Counted from the first letter of the stretch, positions 43,801 to 54,230 are shown. The stretch: 57,754 bases of DNA from Streptomyces acidicola (GCF_009377235.1 NZ_VMNX01000027.1:1-57754); one strand, 5' to 3'. Notes: a model not told the origin generated them from the sequence alone. Numbers and translations: made by a program.

Positions 43801-44776
43801 TGCCGCCGTCGAGCACCACGATCAGGTGCGGCTGGTCGTAGACCGGGTTGGCCTCCCGGTTCCAGCGGGGCCTGTCGTCCAGCTGGTCCGCCAGGGCCTC
43901 CTCCAGCTCGCCGAGGTCGTCGAACAGGAGCCGGGCCGAGCCCGCCCCGTCCTTGGCCTTCGGGTGCTGGCTGTGCGGCAGCCACTTGATCCAGTCCCAG
44001 TCGGCCGCCGAGGAGGGGTGCGCCACCACGGCGATCATCAGGTCCTCGGGCGAGTGCAGCGTCGCCAGCTGGGCCAGCGTCGCACGCGCGTTGGCGTAGA
44101 CCGTGTCGGTCTCTCCGCACACCGTCACGTGGTAGAAGGCGCGCAGCGAGATGGAGACGGGCAGGTCCGAGAGACTGCCGTGCGCGTCGAGGAAGGCCTT
44201 CATGGCCGCCGCGGTCAGCGGCTCCAGCTCGTCCTTGGGGGCCGTCTCCGGCGCGACGAGCGGAGTGTTCAACTGCTGGACACCACGGCCGATCCGCACG
44301 GAGGCGAAGTCCGCGTCGGTCGGGCGCCGCTCCCACAGCCGCTTGCCGTCGGCCGCCACCGCCCACAGCTGCTCCGGGTCGGGGTGCTGGAAGAGCTGGC
44401 TGCGCCGCTGCAGTTCAGCCGTTTTGTGTACGTCCTTGCGGACCTGTTCGAGATAGCGGAAGTAGTCACGCCGGTCCTGGGCCATCCCCGCGCCGCCGCC
44501 CTGCCGGGACTTGGCGAACTGCGCGATGGCCATGGCCAGGGTCGAGGCCAGCATCAGCCCACCGACCACCCTCATGTAGGAGGGCAGGTTGGGCATGAAG
44601 AAGAAGCCGACGGAACCCAGCATGCCCATCATGGGCAGCAGGTTCATCAGCATGCTCTCGTCGCCCTCGCGCGGGATCTCGGGCGGCGTTTCCAGCTTGA
44701 CCTCGCCGTCCGGTACCACCGGGGGTGTTATCCGCGGTGGCCGTTTGATGATGACGACGCTCACCGATGCACTCAT
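40820..44776 (-). CDS. eccC: Type VII secretion ATPase EccC
   Basis: 1318 residues. The amino-terminal part has a cytosolic start (KRPPRITPP), two membrane helices (residues about 45-90), then a domain leading to three FtsK/SpoIIIE ATPase modules. Walker A motifs are GATGSGKS (about 477-484), GGPQSGKS (about 830) and GESESGKS (about 1116). Walker B motifs are VIVLDEF, FLVIDGW and FVIIDDYD; all three lysines are present. EccCa and EccCb are on one chain, as usual in Streptomyces. This is the motor and substrate receptor of T7SS. It is divergent from eccD, and a GTG at 44764 is an alternative start. Confidence 0.97.
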   Translation of the reverse strand: MSASVSVVIIKRPPRITPPVVPDGEVKLETPPEIPREGDESMLMNLLPMMGMLGSVGFFFMPNLPSYMRVVGGLMLASTLAMAIAQFAKSRQGGGAGMAQDRRDYFRYLEQVRKDVHKTAELQRRSQLFQHPDPEQLWAVAADGKRLWERRPTDADFASVRIGRGVQQLNTPLVAPETAPKDELEPLTAAAMKAFLDAHGSLSDLPVSISLRAFYHVTVCGETDTVYANARATLAQLATLHSPEDLMIAVVAHPSSAADWDWIKWLPHSQHPKAKDGAGSARLLFDDLGELEEALADQLDDRPRWNREANPVYDQPHLIVVLDGGTVPPDSELASSEGLQGVTFLEISPGELEEELRAGLTAYVKPDRMRLFVGHESAYTGKPDVLNPAQAESLARQLSPFRVGSAEEGEPLLSNLDFTDLMGIGDAGSVDVSRTWRPRTLHERLRVPIGVGENGEPVMLDLKEASQEGMGPHGLCVGATGSGKSEVLRTLVLGLAVTHSSETLNFILADFKGGATFAGMADMPHTAAVITNLADDLTLVDRMRDSIMGETQRRQELLRSAGNYANLNDYEKARAAGAALEPMASLVIVLDEFSELLTAKPDFIDMFIQIGRIGRSLGIHLLLASQRLEEGKLRGLDTYLSYRIGLRTFSAAESRTAIGVPDAYHLPSIPGSGYLRYDTDTMVRFKAAYVSGAYHGEGPSRVSRSTQLRPALFSAEHVALPPQPVIEEPEPDNRVDDALADTVLDVLVSRMINQGPPAHQVWLPPLEEAPSLEQLLPQLAVTPERGLTAPDYTALGRLNVPVGMVDKPFEQRRDVLYRDFSGGAGHGLFVGGPQSGKSTLLRTLISSFAITHTPSEVQFYCLDFGGGSLIAMEDLAHVGGVANRLDAEKVRRTVSEVEGILNAREEYFRANNVDSVQTYRQRRAAGQLPDQLWGDVFLVIDGWATFKTDYEMLESTVTEIATRGLGFGVHVILSASRYTEVRPALKDMLQNRIELRLGDPTESEIDRKVAQNVPATVPGRGLTPDKLHFMTALPRVDGSSETEDLSEATSILIRGINDNWQGNPAPAVRLLPTLFPVDRLPKGFEHPDRGVAIGIDESSLSPVFVDFETDPHFIVFGESESGKSAMLRLLIKQICERYTPTQAKIVMGDYRRAHLEGVPESHLSRYCASAPALSETLEGLAGSLSRRMPGPDVTPEQLRNRSWYSSPDAFVIIDDYDLVATGMNPLSPLQEYLPFARDIGLRIIIARASGGASRSLYEPVMQRLRELGAQGIVLSGDRAEGALLGNITASQLPPGRGYFHTRRRGGQLIQTGWLPARY

Positions 44777-45052
44777 CCTTCGCGATTGATACGTCTGACT
44801 ACGTCTGATACGTCCTGGTGTGACGCCCCCGTGTACCGCGACGTGTTCTCGTCCGCGTTAGGCGTCGTCCGCGTAGGCGACGATCCTACTGATGCGAGCA
44901 GTGCGCCAGGGCGCCAGGAGGATGGAGATGCCGAGGGGGTCCGGGGAGAATTGAGGGAGGCAGGCCCTGTTGCGCCTGCCGTAGCGGATATGGTGGCGCT
45001 CCGCGTCGTACGAACGGCGCGAAGAAGCCTTTTCCACAGGGGGATGTACCAG
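44777..45052. promoter_or_regulatory. Divergent eccC/eccD control region with TACGTCTG repeats
   Basis: 276 bases. Three direct repeats, TACGTCTGAC (44790), TACGTCTGA (44800) and TACGTCCTG (44809), are spaced 10 and 9 bases, about one helical turn, and start 14 bases upstream of the eccC ATG. They could be an operator acting on eccC, or part of its leader. No clear -10/-35 pair was identified. Confidence 0.5.
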
Positions 45053-46510
45053 GTGAGCACGGGGACTTCGACAGGTTTCTGCCGAATCACCATCGCAGCG
45101 CCGGACAGCCGAGTCGATGTGGCTCTGCCTGAGGATCTGCCGATCCAGGACCTGTTTCCTGAGATCGTCAGGCTCTCGGGCCTGGTCCAGTCGGACACCA
45201 GCCCCGCCGGCTACCACTTGGTACGCCGCGAGGGCGAAGTCCTCGACGCGAGCCGTTCGTTGCTCGAGCACAGGGTCAGGGACGGCGAGGTGCTGCTGCT
45301 GCGCACCTTCGCCGACTCACTGCCGCCGGCCGTCCACGACGACGTGGTGGACGCGATCGCCGCCGCGGTCAAGCAGGACAGCCGCAGTTGGAACGACAAC
45401 CTCATGCGGATCGCCGGCCTTGTCTCCGGCGCCCTGCTGCTGGTCATGCTCGGCTTCGTCTTCTGGTTCGCGGACCCGGTACGGCATGACATGCACGGCC
45501 TGCAGGGCATCCTCGCCGGCGTCGCCGCGGTGACCCTGACGGCACTCGCCGGTGTACGGGCCCGGGTGTACGACGACCGCGGCAGCGCGGTCGCGCTGGG
45601 CATCTCGGCGCTGCCGCACGCGCTCATCGCGGGCTCCGGCGTCATCTCCCAGGACCCGGGGGAGGGTCCGGGCAGGATCCAGTTCCTCGTCGGCTGTGTC
45701 GCCGTCCTGCTCTTCTCCGTCATCCTGATCATGCTGCTGCCGCAGGGGGACGCCCCGTTCGTGGCCGCCGCGCTGGCCTCCGCGATCGGCACGCTCGCTG
45801 TGTTCTGCGGTGTGCTCACCGAGGCGGAGCCGCGGGAGATCGCCGCCGGTACCTCGGTCGTCGCCCTCGCGGTCGTCGGCTTCCTGCCCGGCTGGTCGGC
45901 CCGCTTCGCCAAGCTGCCGATCGGTTTCCGCAACCCGGAGGACCTGGCCAGGGCCCGTCGCGAGGGCCAGGAGGGCGACCTCGAGGCCGTCGACGTCCAG
46001 CGCATCGTCGCCCAGACCAGCCGCGGCCACGAACTGCTGCTCGGTCTGGTGGGCGGCTGCGCCGCCGTCATCGTCGGCGCGGGCGGCGCGGTGCTCGGCT
46101 TCAGCGACAGCGGCTGGGCGCAGCTGCTCGCCCTGTGCACCGGCGTCGCCGCGATGCTGCGGGCGCGCCTGTTCCGGTACACGGCCCAGGTCACCTGCCT
46201 GTTCGTGGCCGGTGTCGTCACGCTCGGTCTGCTGATCCTCGGCCTCGCGATCTCGCCCCCGGCCGACATCATCCTCGAACTGGTCCAGGGCAACACCGGC
46301 CCCGTCGACGTACGCACCCTGTGGCTCGGCGCCTCGGTCGCGGCCGGTGTGCTGCTGCTGATCGCGATCGCCCTGATCGTCCCCCAGAAGGGGCTCTCCC
46401 CCTTCTGGGGCCGCATGCTGGACCTCGCGGACTCGCTGGTGCTGCTCTCCCTGATCCCGGTCTGCCTGGCCGTCCTCGATGTCTACGGCAAGGTCCGCGG
46501 CGGCGTCTGA
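45053..46510 (+). CDS. eccD: Type VII secretion membrane protein EccD
   Basis: 485 residues from the GTG at 45053 (GGGGGA about 8 bases upstream); an ATG at 45044 is an alternative. Residues 10-95 are the ubiquitin-like YukD domain (FCRITIAAPDSRVDVALPEDLPI opening given in part, LLLRTFADSL). Eleven membrane segments follow, as expected for EccD, with a cytosolic loop FAKLPIGFRNPEDLARARR in the middle. EccD forms the pore vestibule of T7SS. It stands alone on this strand; eccB, eccE and mycP are not in the window. Confidence 0.96.
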   Translation: MSTGTSTGFCRITIAAPDSRVDVALPEDLPIQDLFPEIVRLSGLVQSDTSPAGYHLVRREGEVLDASRSLLEHRVRDGEVLLLRTFADSLPPAVHDDVVDAIAAAVKQDSRSWNDNLMRIAGLVSGALLLVMLGFVFWFADPVRHDMHGLQGILAGVAAVTLTALAGVRARVYDDRGSAVALGISALPHALIAGSGVISQDPGEGPGRIQFLVGCVAVLLFSVILIMLLPQGDAPFVAAALASAIGTLAVFCGVLTEAEPREIAAGTSVVALAVVGFLPGWSARFAKLPIGFRNPEDLARARREGQEGDLEAVDVQRIVAQTSRGHELLLGLVGGCAAVIVGAGGAVLGFSDSGWAQLLALCTGVAAMLRARLFRYTAQVTCLFVAGVVTLGLLILGLAISPPADIILELVQGNTGPVDVRTLWLGASVAAGVLLLIAIALIVPQKGLSPFWGRMLDLADSLVLLSLIPVCLAVLDVYGKVRGGV

Positions 46511-46702
46511 GCCCCGCGGGCCACGGCGGAAAACCGGACACTTCCGGGCTGGTACGCTGTGTGACGGCCGTTTGTGTGCGCGTTCGCGGTACCTGCCGGA
46601 GACCGCGCCGGACGGATCCCCGCCTCCCGAGTCACGGAAGCTCCCCTGAGAAGAAGACCAGGGGGCACTCGGTGGCAACAAGAAGACCCACGAGGAGTAC
46701 GC

Positions 46703-46990
46703 GTGCCGCTCGACGCCGCTACGAAGAAGCAGATCATGACCGAGTTCGGTACCAAGGAGGGCGACACCGGCTCCCCCGAGGTCCAGGTCGCGATGCTCTC
46801 GCGCCGTATCTCGGACCTGACCGAGCACCTGAAGACCCACAAGCACGACCACCACTCCCGCCGTGGCCTGCTGATCCTGGTCGGTCAGCGCCGTCGCCTG
46901 CTGCAGTACCTCGCCAAGAAGGACATCCAGCGCTTCCGTACGCTGGTCGACCGCCTCGGCATCCGCCGCGGTGCGGCGGGCGCCAAGTAA
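46703..46990 (+). CDS. rpsO: Ribosomal protein uS15
   Basis: 95 residues from GTG (GAGGAG 5 bases upstream). It has the S15 signature: [47 protein letters not shown]15 binds the 16S rRNA central domain early in 30S assembly. It is followed by pnp, the order conserved in most bacteria. The long frame beginning at 46574 has no site. Confidence 0.98.
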   Translation: MPLDAATKKQIMTEFGTKEGDTGSPEVQVAMLSRRISDLTEHLKTHKHDHHSRRGLLILVGQRRRLLQYLAKKDIQRFRTLVDRLGIRRGAAGAK

Positions 46991-46999
46991 GACGCCGTG

Positions 47000-47036
47000 A
47001 AGGGAGCGGTTCCCGGAGGTGGGGGACCGCTCCCTT
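47000..47036 (+). terminator. rpsO-pnp intergenic hairpin
   Basis: AAGGGAGCGGT pairs with ACCGCTCCCTT; the inner GGTCCCC-type bases extend the stem. It lies 10 bases after rpsO. In Streptomyces an rpsO-pnp intergenic hairpin is known to be cut by RNase III and to act as a partial terminator; that this stem is the site is inferred. Confidence 0.8.
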
Positions 47037-47190
47037 TGCTGTACGTGCGGAACGTGCGGAGTGTCACCGCCGCTTTGTAGGGTGGTAGCACAACGCAGTA
47101 CACACGACACAGCGTGACGGCAACCGGGACACGAGCGGACACCCGGATGACCTCACCCACACCGAACGAGGAGAAGCGCGTCTCGCCGCC

Positions 47191-47253
47191 GCCGGTCCTC
47201 GGTAGTGGCCCCCGGGGGGAAGTGAGCCCCGGGTGCTTCGATCGAAGACCGGC
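47191..47253 (+). promoter_or_regulatory. Structured pnp leader
   Basis: GCCGGTCCTCG and CGAAGACCGGC pair with one mismatch, and inside them GGCCCCCGGG...CCCCGGG can pair too. This puts a long stem 92 bases before the pnp start. Such leaders allow PNPase to control its own mRNA after RNase III cutting in other bacteria. Between 47037 and 47190 I see only a probable promoter zone (GTAGGGTGG near 47077). Confidence 0.5.
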
Positions 47254-47344
47254 CCGCACCAGACGGAGCGCTTCTCCACCACCGTCCCCCCGCCACACGG
47301 GCGGGACCAGGGACGAAAGACGATATGTAACGGAGAAAACGCTA

Positions 47345-49576
47345 GTGGAGAACGAGACCCACTACGCCGAGGCCGTCATCGACAACGGCTCCTTCGGCAC
47401 CCGCACCATCCGCTTCGAGACGGGCCGCCTGGCCAAGCAGGCCGCCGGCTCCGCCGTGGCGTACCTGGACGACGACACCATGGTGCTGTCGGCCACCACC
47501 GCATCCAAGAACCCCAAGGACCAGCTCGACTTCTTCCCGCTGACGGTCGACGTCGAGGAGCGGATGTACGCGGCCGGGAAGATCCCCGGTTCCTTCTTCC
47601 GCCGTGAGGGCCGGCCCTCCGAGGACGCCATCCTCACCTGCCGTCTCATCGACCGCCCGCTGCGCCCGTCCTTCAAGAAGGGCCTGCGCAACGAGATCCA
47701 GGTCGTCGCCACCATCATGGCGCTCAACCCCGACCACCTGTACGACGTCGTGGCCATCAACGCCGCGTCCGCGTCCACGCAGCTGGCCGGCCTGCCCTTC
47801 TCCGGCCCGATCGGCGGCGTCCGCGTCGCGCTGATCCGCGGCCAGTGGGTGGCCTTCCCGACGCACACCGAACTCGAGGACGCCGTCTTCGACATGGTCG
47901 TCGCGGGCCGCACCCTGGAGGACGGCGACGTCGCGATCATGATGGTCGAGGCCGAGGCCACCGAGGGGACCATCAAGCTGGTCAAGGGCGGCGCCGAGGC
48001 CCCCACCGAGGAGGTCGTCGCCGCCGGTCTGGAGGCCGCGAAGCCCTTCATCAAGGTCCTGTGCAAGGCCCAGGCCGACCTCGCCGCGAAGGCCGCCAAG
48101 CCGACCGGCGAGTTCCCGATCTTCCTGGACTACCAGGACGACGTGTTCGAGGCGCTCTCCGCCGCGGTCCGCACCGAGCTCGCCCAGGCACTCACCATCG
48201 CCGGCAAGCAGGAGCGCGAGACCGAGCTCGACCGCGTGAAGGGCCTGGCCGCCGAGAAGCTGCTCCCCGACTTCGAGGGACGCGAGAAGGAGATCTCCGC
48301 CGCGTACCGCTCGCTCACCAAGCAGCTGGTCCGCGAGCGCGTGATCAAGGAGAAGAAGCGCATCGACGGCCGTGGCGTGACGGACATCCGTACGCTGGCC
48401 GCCGAGGTCGAGGCCATCCCGCGGGTGCACGGTTCCGCCGTGTTCGAGCGTGGCGAGACCCAGATCCTGGGCGTCACCACCCTCAACATGCTCCGCATGG
48501 AGCAGCAGCTGGACACCCTCTCCCCGGTGACCCGCAAGCGCTACATGCACAACTACAACTTCCCGCCGTACTCCACCGGCGAGACCGGCCGCGTCGGCTC
48601 CCCCAAGCGCCGCGAGATCGGCCACGGCGCCCTCGCCGAGCGCGCCCTGGTCCCGGTCCTGCCGACGCGTGAGGAGTTCCCCTACGCGATCCGCCAGGTG
48701 TCCGAGGCCCTCAGCTCGAACGGCTCGACCTCCATGGGCTCGGTCTGCGCCTCCACCATGTCGCTGCTGAACGCCGGTGTGCCGCTGAAGGCCCCCGTCG
48801 CCGGTATCGCCATGGGCCTGATCTCCCAGGAGGTCGACGGCGAGACGCACTACGTCACCCTCACCGACATCCTCGGTGCGGAGGACGCCTTCGGGGACAT
48901 GGACTTCAAGGTCGCCGGCACGAAGGAGTTCGTGACCGCCCTCCAGCTCGACACCAAGCTGGACGGCATCCCGGCCTCCGTCCTGGCCGCCGCGCTGAAG
49001 CAGGCCCGTGACGCCCGCCTCCACATCCTCGACGTGATGATGGAAGCGATCGACACGCCCGACGAGATGTCCCCGAACGCACCGCGGATCATCACCGTGA
49101 AGATCCCGGTCGACAAGATCGGCGAGGTCATCGGCCCCAAGGGCAAGATGATCAACCAGATCCAGGAGGACACCGGCGCCGAGATCACGATCGAGGACGA
49201 CGGCACGATCTACATCGGTGCCGCCGACGGCCCGGCCGCCGAGGCCGCCCGCACCACGATCAACGGCATCGCCAACCCGACCATGCCGGAGGTCGGCGAG
49301 CGCTACCTGGGCACGGTCGTGAAGACGACCACCTTCGGTGCGTTCGTGTCGCTGCTCCCGGGCAAGGACGGTCTGCTGCACATCTCGCAGATCCGCAAGC
49401 TCGCCGGCGGCAAGCGCGTGGAGAACGTCGAGGACGTCGTCGGCGTGGGCCAGAAGGTCCAGGTCGAGATCGCCGAGATCGACTCCCGCGGCAAGCTCTC
49501 CCTCATCCCCGTGATCGAGGGCGAGGGCGAGTCCGACGGCGGCTCCGACGAGAAGAAGGACGACGGCGACAAGTGA
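47345..49576 (+). CDS. pnp: Polyribonucleotide nucleotidyltransferase (PNPase, GPSI)
   Basis: 743 residues from the GTG at 47345 (GGAG upstream); the frame stays open to 47114 but has no sensible start there. The two RNase PH domains cover residues about 5-135 and 335-560, with [14 protein letters not shown] and [16 protein letters not shown]; the KH domain follows ([16 protein letters not shown]) and then the S1 domain ([20 protein letters not shown]). It degrades RNA with phosphate and adds 3' tails in Streptomyces. It overlaps the M16 peptidase gene by GTGA. Confidence 0.98.
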   Translation: MENETHYAEAVIDNGSFGTRTIRFETGRLAKQAAGSAVAYLDDDTMVLSATTASKNPKDQLDFFPLTVDVEERMYAAGKIPGSFFRREGRPSEDAILTCRLIDRPLRPSFKKGLRNEIQVVATIMALNPDHLYDVVAINAASASTQLAGLPFSGPIGGVRVALIRGQWVAFPTHTELEDAVFDMVVAGRTLEDGDVAIMMVEAEATEGTIKLVKGGAEAPTEEVVAAGLEAAKPFIKVLCKAQADLAAKAAKPTGEFPIFLDYQDDVFEALSAAVRTELAQALTIAGKQERETELDRVKGLAAEKLLPDFEGREKEISAAYRSLTKQLVRERVIKEKKRIDGRGVTDIRTLAAEVEAIPRVHGSAVFERGETQILGVTTLNMLRMEQQLDTLSPVTRKRYMHNYNFPPYSTGETGRVGSPKRREIGHGALAERALVPVLPTREEFPYAIRQVSEALSSNGSTSMGSVCASTMSLLNAGVPLKAPVAGIAMGLISQEVDGETHYVTLTDILGAEDAFGDMDFKVAGTKEFVTALQLDTKLDGIPASVLAAALKQARDARLHILDVMMEAIDTPDEMSPNAPRIITVKIPVDKIGEVIGPKGKMINQIQEDTGAEITIEDDGTIYIGAADGPAAEAARTTINGIANPTMPEVGERYLGTVVKTTTFGAFVSLLPGKDGLLHISQIRKLAGGKRVENVEDVVGVGQKVQVEIAEIDSRGKLSLIPVIEGEGESDGGSDEKKDDGDK

Positions 49577-50952
49577 CGTCGCGTAGCTCCCTGGCGACGG
49601 CCCGCACCTCCTCCGAGGCGCGGGCCGTCGCCCGTACCCAAACCCTCATCAAGGGCAGCAACGGCATCGGTACGGTCCGTAAGACCACCCTCCCCGGCGG
49701 CCTGCGCATCGTCACCGAGACCCTGCCCTCCGTGCGCTCCGCCACCTTCGGGATCTGGGCGAACGTGGGCTCCCGCGACGAGACACCCGCGCTGAACGGC
49801 GCCACGCACTACCTGGAGCACCTCCTCTTCAAGGGCACCACACGGCGCAGCGCACTCGACATCTCCGCCGCCATCGACGCGGTCGGCGGCGAGATGAACG
49901 CGTTCACGGCGAAGGAGTACACGTGCTACTACGCACGCGTACTCGACACCGACCTGCCGCTCGCCATCGACGTCGTCTGCGACATGCTCACCGGCTCGCT
50001 CATCCTCGAAGAGGACGTCAACGTCGAGCGCGGCGCCATCCTCGAAGAGATCGCCATGACGGAGGACGACCCGGGCGACTGCGTGCACGACCTGTTCGCG
50101 CACACGATGTTCGGCGACAACCCCCTCGGCCGCCCGGTCCTCGGGACGGTCGACACGGTCAACGCCCTCACCGCCGACCGCATCCGCCGCTTCTACCGCA
50201 AGCACTACGACCCGACGCACCTCGTCGTCGCGGCCGCGGGCAACGTCGACCACAACAAGGTCGTACGGCAGGTCCGCGCCGCCTTCGAGCAGGCCGGCGC
50301 CCTCAAGCGGCCCGACGCCACCCCGATCGCCCCGCGCGACGGCCGCCGCACCATCCGCACGGCCGGCCGCGTCGAGCTCCTCGGCCGCAAGACCGAGCAG
50401 GCCCACGTCGTCCTCGGCATGCCCGGCCTGGCCCGCACCGACGAGCGCCGCTGGGCCCTCGGCGTCCTCAACACCGCACTCGGCGGCGGCATGTCCTCCC
50501 GACTGTTCCAGGAGGTCAGGGAGAAGCGCGGCCTGGCGTACAGCGTGTACTCGTACACCTCGGGCTTCGCCGACTGCGGTCTCTTCGGCGTGTACGCGGG
50601 CTGCCGGCCGTCCCAGGTCCACGATGTGCTGAAGATCTGCCGGGACGAGCTAGACCAGGTCGCCGAGCGCGGGTTGCCGGACGACGAGATCGACCGTGCC
50701 ATCGGCCAGCTCCGCGGCTCCACGGTCCTCGGCCTGGAGGACACCGGCGCGCTGATGAACCGTATCGGCAAGAGCGAGCTGTGCTGGGGCGAGCAGATGT
50801 CCGTCGACGACATGCTGGCCCGGATAGCAGCGGTCACCCCGGACGACGTCCGGTCCGTGGCCCGCGACATCCTGGGACAGCGCCCCTCGCTGTCCGTCAT
50901 CGGTCCGCTCAAGGACAAGCAGGCCTCCCGGCTGCACGACGCGGTCGCGTGA
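49573..50952 (+). CDS. M16-family zinc peptidase
   Basis: 459 residues. The inverted zinc motif HYLEH (residues 79-83) and a downstream glutamate in [10 protein letters not shown] (about 159) form the HxxEH-x76-E site of M16 (PqqL/mitochondrial processing peptidase-like) enzymes. The carboxy-terminal half has the R-x-x-x-Y-type region ([15 protein letters not shown]). The place after pnp is conserved in Streptomyces. Coupled to pnp by GTGA overlap. Substrate unknown. Confidence 0.95.
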   Translation: MTSRSSLATARTSSEARAVARTQTLIKGSNGIGTVRKTTLPGGLRIVTETLPSVRSATFGIWANVGSRDETPALNGATHYLEHLLFKGTTRRSALDISAAIDAVGGEMNAFTAKEYTCYYARVLDTDLPLAIDVVCDMLTGSLILEEDVNVERGAILEEIAMTEDDPGDCVHDLFAHTMFGDNPLGRPVLGTVDTVNALTADRIRRFYRKHYDPTHLVVAAAGNVDHNKVVRQVRAAFEQAGALKRPDATPIAPRDGRRTIRTAGRVELLGRKTEQAHVVLGMPGLARTDERRWALGVLNTALGGGMSSRLFQEVREKRGLAYSVYSYTSGFADCGLFGVYAGCRPSQVHDVLKICRDELDQVAERGLPDDEIDRAIGQLRGSTVLGLEDTGALMNRIGKSELCWGEQMSVDDMLARIAAVTPDDVRSVARDILGQRPSLSVIGPLKDKQASRLHDAVA

Positions 50953-51014
50953 GGCGCGGCGGCACGCATCGCCGGTAGGTTCGCGTACGTCCTCGACAAC
51001 CCGCATTCCCCTAA

Positions 51015-51779
<765 letters not shown>

Positions 51780-51795
51780 GCGGCCGGGAACCACC

Positions 51796-52251
51796 ATGCG
51801 CGCGAAGATCACGTACACCGTCACGGCCGCCGTCCTGCTCGTCTACTTCGTCCTGGTCGGCAGCCGCGGCATCCTGCTGATCGAGGCCGGCACACCCGTC
51901 ACGATCGTGTTCGGTGTGGCGGTGCTGATCCTGCCGGGGATCGGTCTGTGGTTCCTGTGGAAGAACACCCAGTTCGTCCACAAGGCCAACCAGCTCGCCG
52001 CCGAACTCGACGCCGAGGGGGGCCTGCCCGTCGACGAGTTGAGGCGCACCGCGGGCGGCGGCATCGACCGCGACTCGGCCGACGAGGTCTTTGCCCGGCG
52101 CAAGGCCGAGACCGAGGACGCCCCCGACGACTGGCGCAGCTGGTTCCGCCTCGCCATCGCCTACCGCGACGCCCGGGACACACCCCGGGCACGCAAGGCG
52201 ATGCAACGGGCGATCGCGCTGCACGACAGCAAACCTGTCCAGCCCGCCTGA
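51796..52251 (+). CDS. Membrane protein with TPR-like cytosolic tail
   Basis: 151 residues with two membrane helices (about 8-28 and 36-54), then a soluble part with FARRKAETEDAPDDWRSWFRLAIAYRDARDTPRARKAMQRAIAL (cited by its end, KAMQRAIAL), a single TPR-like helix pair. It starts 16 bases after dapB and ends in a hairpin terminator. Conserved in this place in Streptomyces; function unknown. Confidence 0.88.
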   Translation: MRAKITYTVTAAVLLVYFVLVGSRGILLIEAGTPVTIVFGVAVLILPGIGLWFLWKNTQFVHKANQLAAELDAEGGLPVDELRRTAGGGIDRDSADEVFARRKAETEDAPDDWRSWFRLAIAYRDARDTPRARKAMQRAIALHDSKPVQPA

Positions 52252-52270
52252 GCGCACCTTCCGACACACC

Positions 52271-52302
52271 GAGGGCCGGCCCGCACACGCGGACCGGCCC
52301 TC
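52271..52302. terminator. Terminator between convergent genes 51796 and 52321
   Basis: GAGGGCCGG pairs with CCGGCCCTC around a 14-base loop, 19 bases after the upstream stop. Confidence 0.85.
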
Positions 52303-52320
52303 ATCACATTCCGCTCGAAC

Positions 52321-52875
52321 TCACCGCGTGTACTCCGCGGCCCACGCCTCCACCGTGTCCGTCGCCCGGTCGAAGGCATCCGGACGGGCCAGGAAGTCGG
52401 CGTCGTGCGAGGTCATCAGCGGCAGCACGGCCTCGGATGCCCGGCCCTTGCGTTCGAGGACGAGGGCCTGGCCCTGGAGCGTGCGCGGCAGCCCGAGCCA
52501 GCGCACCGGCTGCTGCACCGTCCGTGCCGAGGCGACCTGCTCCCAGGGCGTCGTGCGCGTGGCCAGGAAGCTCACCTTGCGCAGCCCCCGCCCGCTCACC
52601 CAGGTCCCCATGCGCAGCAGCCGCAGGGCGCCGGCGATGATGCACAGCGCCAGCCCGAAGCAGACCGCGCCGGCGGCCAGGGTCCCGGCCACCGTGATGA
52701 TGACCGCCGCGAAGAGCACGTACGAGGCGAGCAGCAGCAGGATCGCGGCCGCGCTCACCCGCCACGGGCCAGGTCGGTAGGGCCGCCGCCAGCGGTCGCG
52801 GTCGTCGAACGGCAGCGCCTGGTCGTCCACCGCCTCGTCAAAAGCGCGATCGGCGGTCAGGAAGGGCAGGGGCAC
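52321..52875 (-). CDS. PH-domain-like membrane protein
   Basis: 184 residues. A hydrophilic start (DRAFDEAVDDQALPFDD) is followed by two membrane helices (about 42-62 and 64-85), and then a strand-rich part (RMGTWVSGRGLRKVSFLATRTTPWEQVASARTVQ in parts) like the bacterial PH (bPH) domain, with a final helix DRATDTVEAWAAEYT. Single leftward gene between dapB-side genes and thyX. Function unknown. Confidence 0.85.
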   Translation of the reverse strand: MPLPFLTADRAFDEAVDDQALPFDDRDRWRRPYRPGPWRVSAAAILLLLASYVLFAAVIITVAGTLAAGAVCFGLALCIIAGALRLLRMGTWVSGRGLRKVSFLATRTTPWEQVASARTVQQPVRWLGLPRTLQGQALVLERKGRASEAVLPLMTSHDADFLARPDAFDRATDTVEAWAAEYTR

Positions 52876-53034
52876 GACAGATCCTCACTCAGTCCAGACT
52901 CAATCGATGCGGGGGACATCGCCGAGTGAGGCTATCGAGCCGGATGCGCGCCCACCACCCGCGGGGGTCCATGGGGGTGCGCACCCTGCCATTCGGGCGG
53001 CCGGCCTGGGTGGCCGGCCTGAGCAGCCCCGCGG

Positions 53035-53268
53035 TCAGCGGTTCTGGGACGCCTGTGACTCGTGCGCGGGCGCCTGGTCGAGCGACAGCGCGGGCATCCC
53101 GAGGAGTACGGAGCCCACGAGCCCCGCGACGACGGTGAGACCTATCAGCCAGCGCCCGGCCCTCTCGCGCGCGGAGGTCCGCTCACGGGGCGGGGGAGTG
53201 ACATTGCTGCGGAACCTGTCGGCTTCGGCGATGAAGGCGAACGGTACGGGCTCGCGCCGACGGAACAT
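53035..53268 (-). CDS. Small single-helix membrane protein
   Basis: 77 residues from the ATG at 53268 (AAGGAG 11 bases upstream). A basic start (MFRRREPVPFAFIAEADRFR) precedes a membrane helix at about 43-63 and a short outer tail. Not recognised. Leftward, divergent from thyX, 221 bases between the starts. Confidence 0.6.
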   Translation of the reverse strand: MFRRREPVPFAFIAEADRFRSNVTPPPRERTSARERAGRWLIGLTVVAGLVGSVLLGMPALSLDQAPAHESQASQNR

Positions 53269-53489
53269 GGGGTGCGCTTCTCCTTCGGGACCTTGTGACG
53301 GACCTGGCGACTCGAACAATCGCGGTCACCTACACAGACGTGCGAAACCCCCAGAAGGTGCCCGCTATCGCCGATTTCACAGAAGTTCGCCGACGAATGT
53401 CGCGGACCGCCACCGAACGCCGCGTTGTCAGTGCCGGACCGTAGAGTGGGCGCCGCCCGAGAGACGTGATGGAAGGGACCCTCCGAGCC

Positions 53490-54230
53490 GTGACCCACAC
53501 CCCCGCCGACGACCTCAAGCCCAGCATCCGCAGCGACGTCACCGTCGAGCTGGTCAAGCACAGCGCGGCAGACTCCGACGTGCTGTGGGCCGCCCGCGTC
53601 TCCACCGCGGGCGAGCAGTCCCTGGACGAGCTGAAGAAGGACCCGGAGCGCTCCAAGGGCCTGATCAACTACCTGATGCGGGACCGGCACGGCAGCCCCT
53701 TCGAGCACAACTCGATGACGTTCTTCATCAGCGCCCCGATCTTCGTCTTCCGCGAGTTCATGCGGCACAGGGTGGGCTGGAGTTACAACGAGGAGAGCGG
53801 CCGTTACCGCGAGCTCCAGCCCGTCTTCTACGTCCCCGACGAGTCCCGCAAGCTCGTCCAGGAGGGCCGCCCCGGAAAGTACGTCTTCGTGGAGGGCACC
53901 CAGGCACAGCAGGAGCTGGTCGGCCGGGTCATGGAGGACACGTACGTACACGCGTACGAGGCGTATCAGGAGATGCTCGCCGCCGGCGTCGCCCGCGAGG
54001 TCGCCCGTTCGGTCCTCCCGGTCGGTCTGTACTCCTCGATGTACGCCACCTGCAACGCCCGCTCGCTCATGCACTTCCTCGGCCTGCGCACCCAGCACGA
54101 GCTCGCCAAGGTCCCGTCCTTCCCGCAACGGGAGATCGAGATGGTCGGCGAGAAGATGGAGGCGGAGTGGGCCAGGCTGATGCCGCTGACGCACGCCGCC
54201 TTCAATGCCAACGGCCGGATCGCCCCGTAG
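53490..54230 (+). CDS. thyX: FAD-dependent thymidylate synthase
   Basis: 246 residues from the GTG at 53490 (MTHTPADD), the length usual for Streptomyces ThyX; starts at 53466/53469 would lengthen it. The ThyX signature RHR-x5-N-x-x-S-x-R is present as RHRVGWSYNEESGRY, with HGSPFEHNSMTFFI before it and RSVLPVGLYSSMY after it. It makes dTMP from dUMP with methylenetetrahydrofolate and FADH2. Terminator at 54351-54390. Confidence 0.97.
   Translation: MTHTPADDLKPSIRSDVTVELVKHSAADSDVLWAARVSTAGEQSLDELKKDPERSKGLINYLMRDRHGSPFEHNSMTFFISAPIFVFREFMRHRVGWSYNEESGRYRELQPVFYVPDESRKLVQEGRPGKYVFVEGTQAQQELVGRVMEDTYVHAYEAYQEMLAAGVAREVARSVLPVGLYSSMYATCNARSLMHFLGLRTQHELAKVPSFPQREIEMVGEKMEAEWARLMPLTHAAFNANGRIAP

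Noticed and set aside
40409..46510. A 2033-codon open frame on the plus strand running through eccC into eccD
   Set aside because: Only the part from 45053 is eccD. The rest is the antisense of eccC, with R/H/V-rich sequence typical of GC-rich shadow frames.
47342..49381. A 679-codon frame opposite pnp
   Set aside because: Pure antisense shadow of a highly conserved gene.
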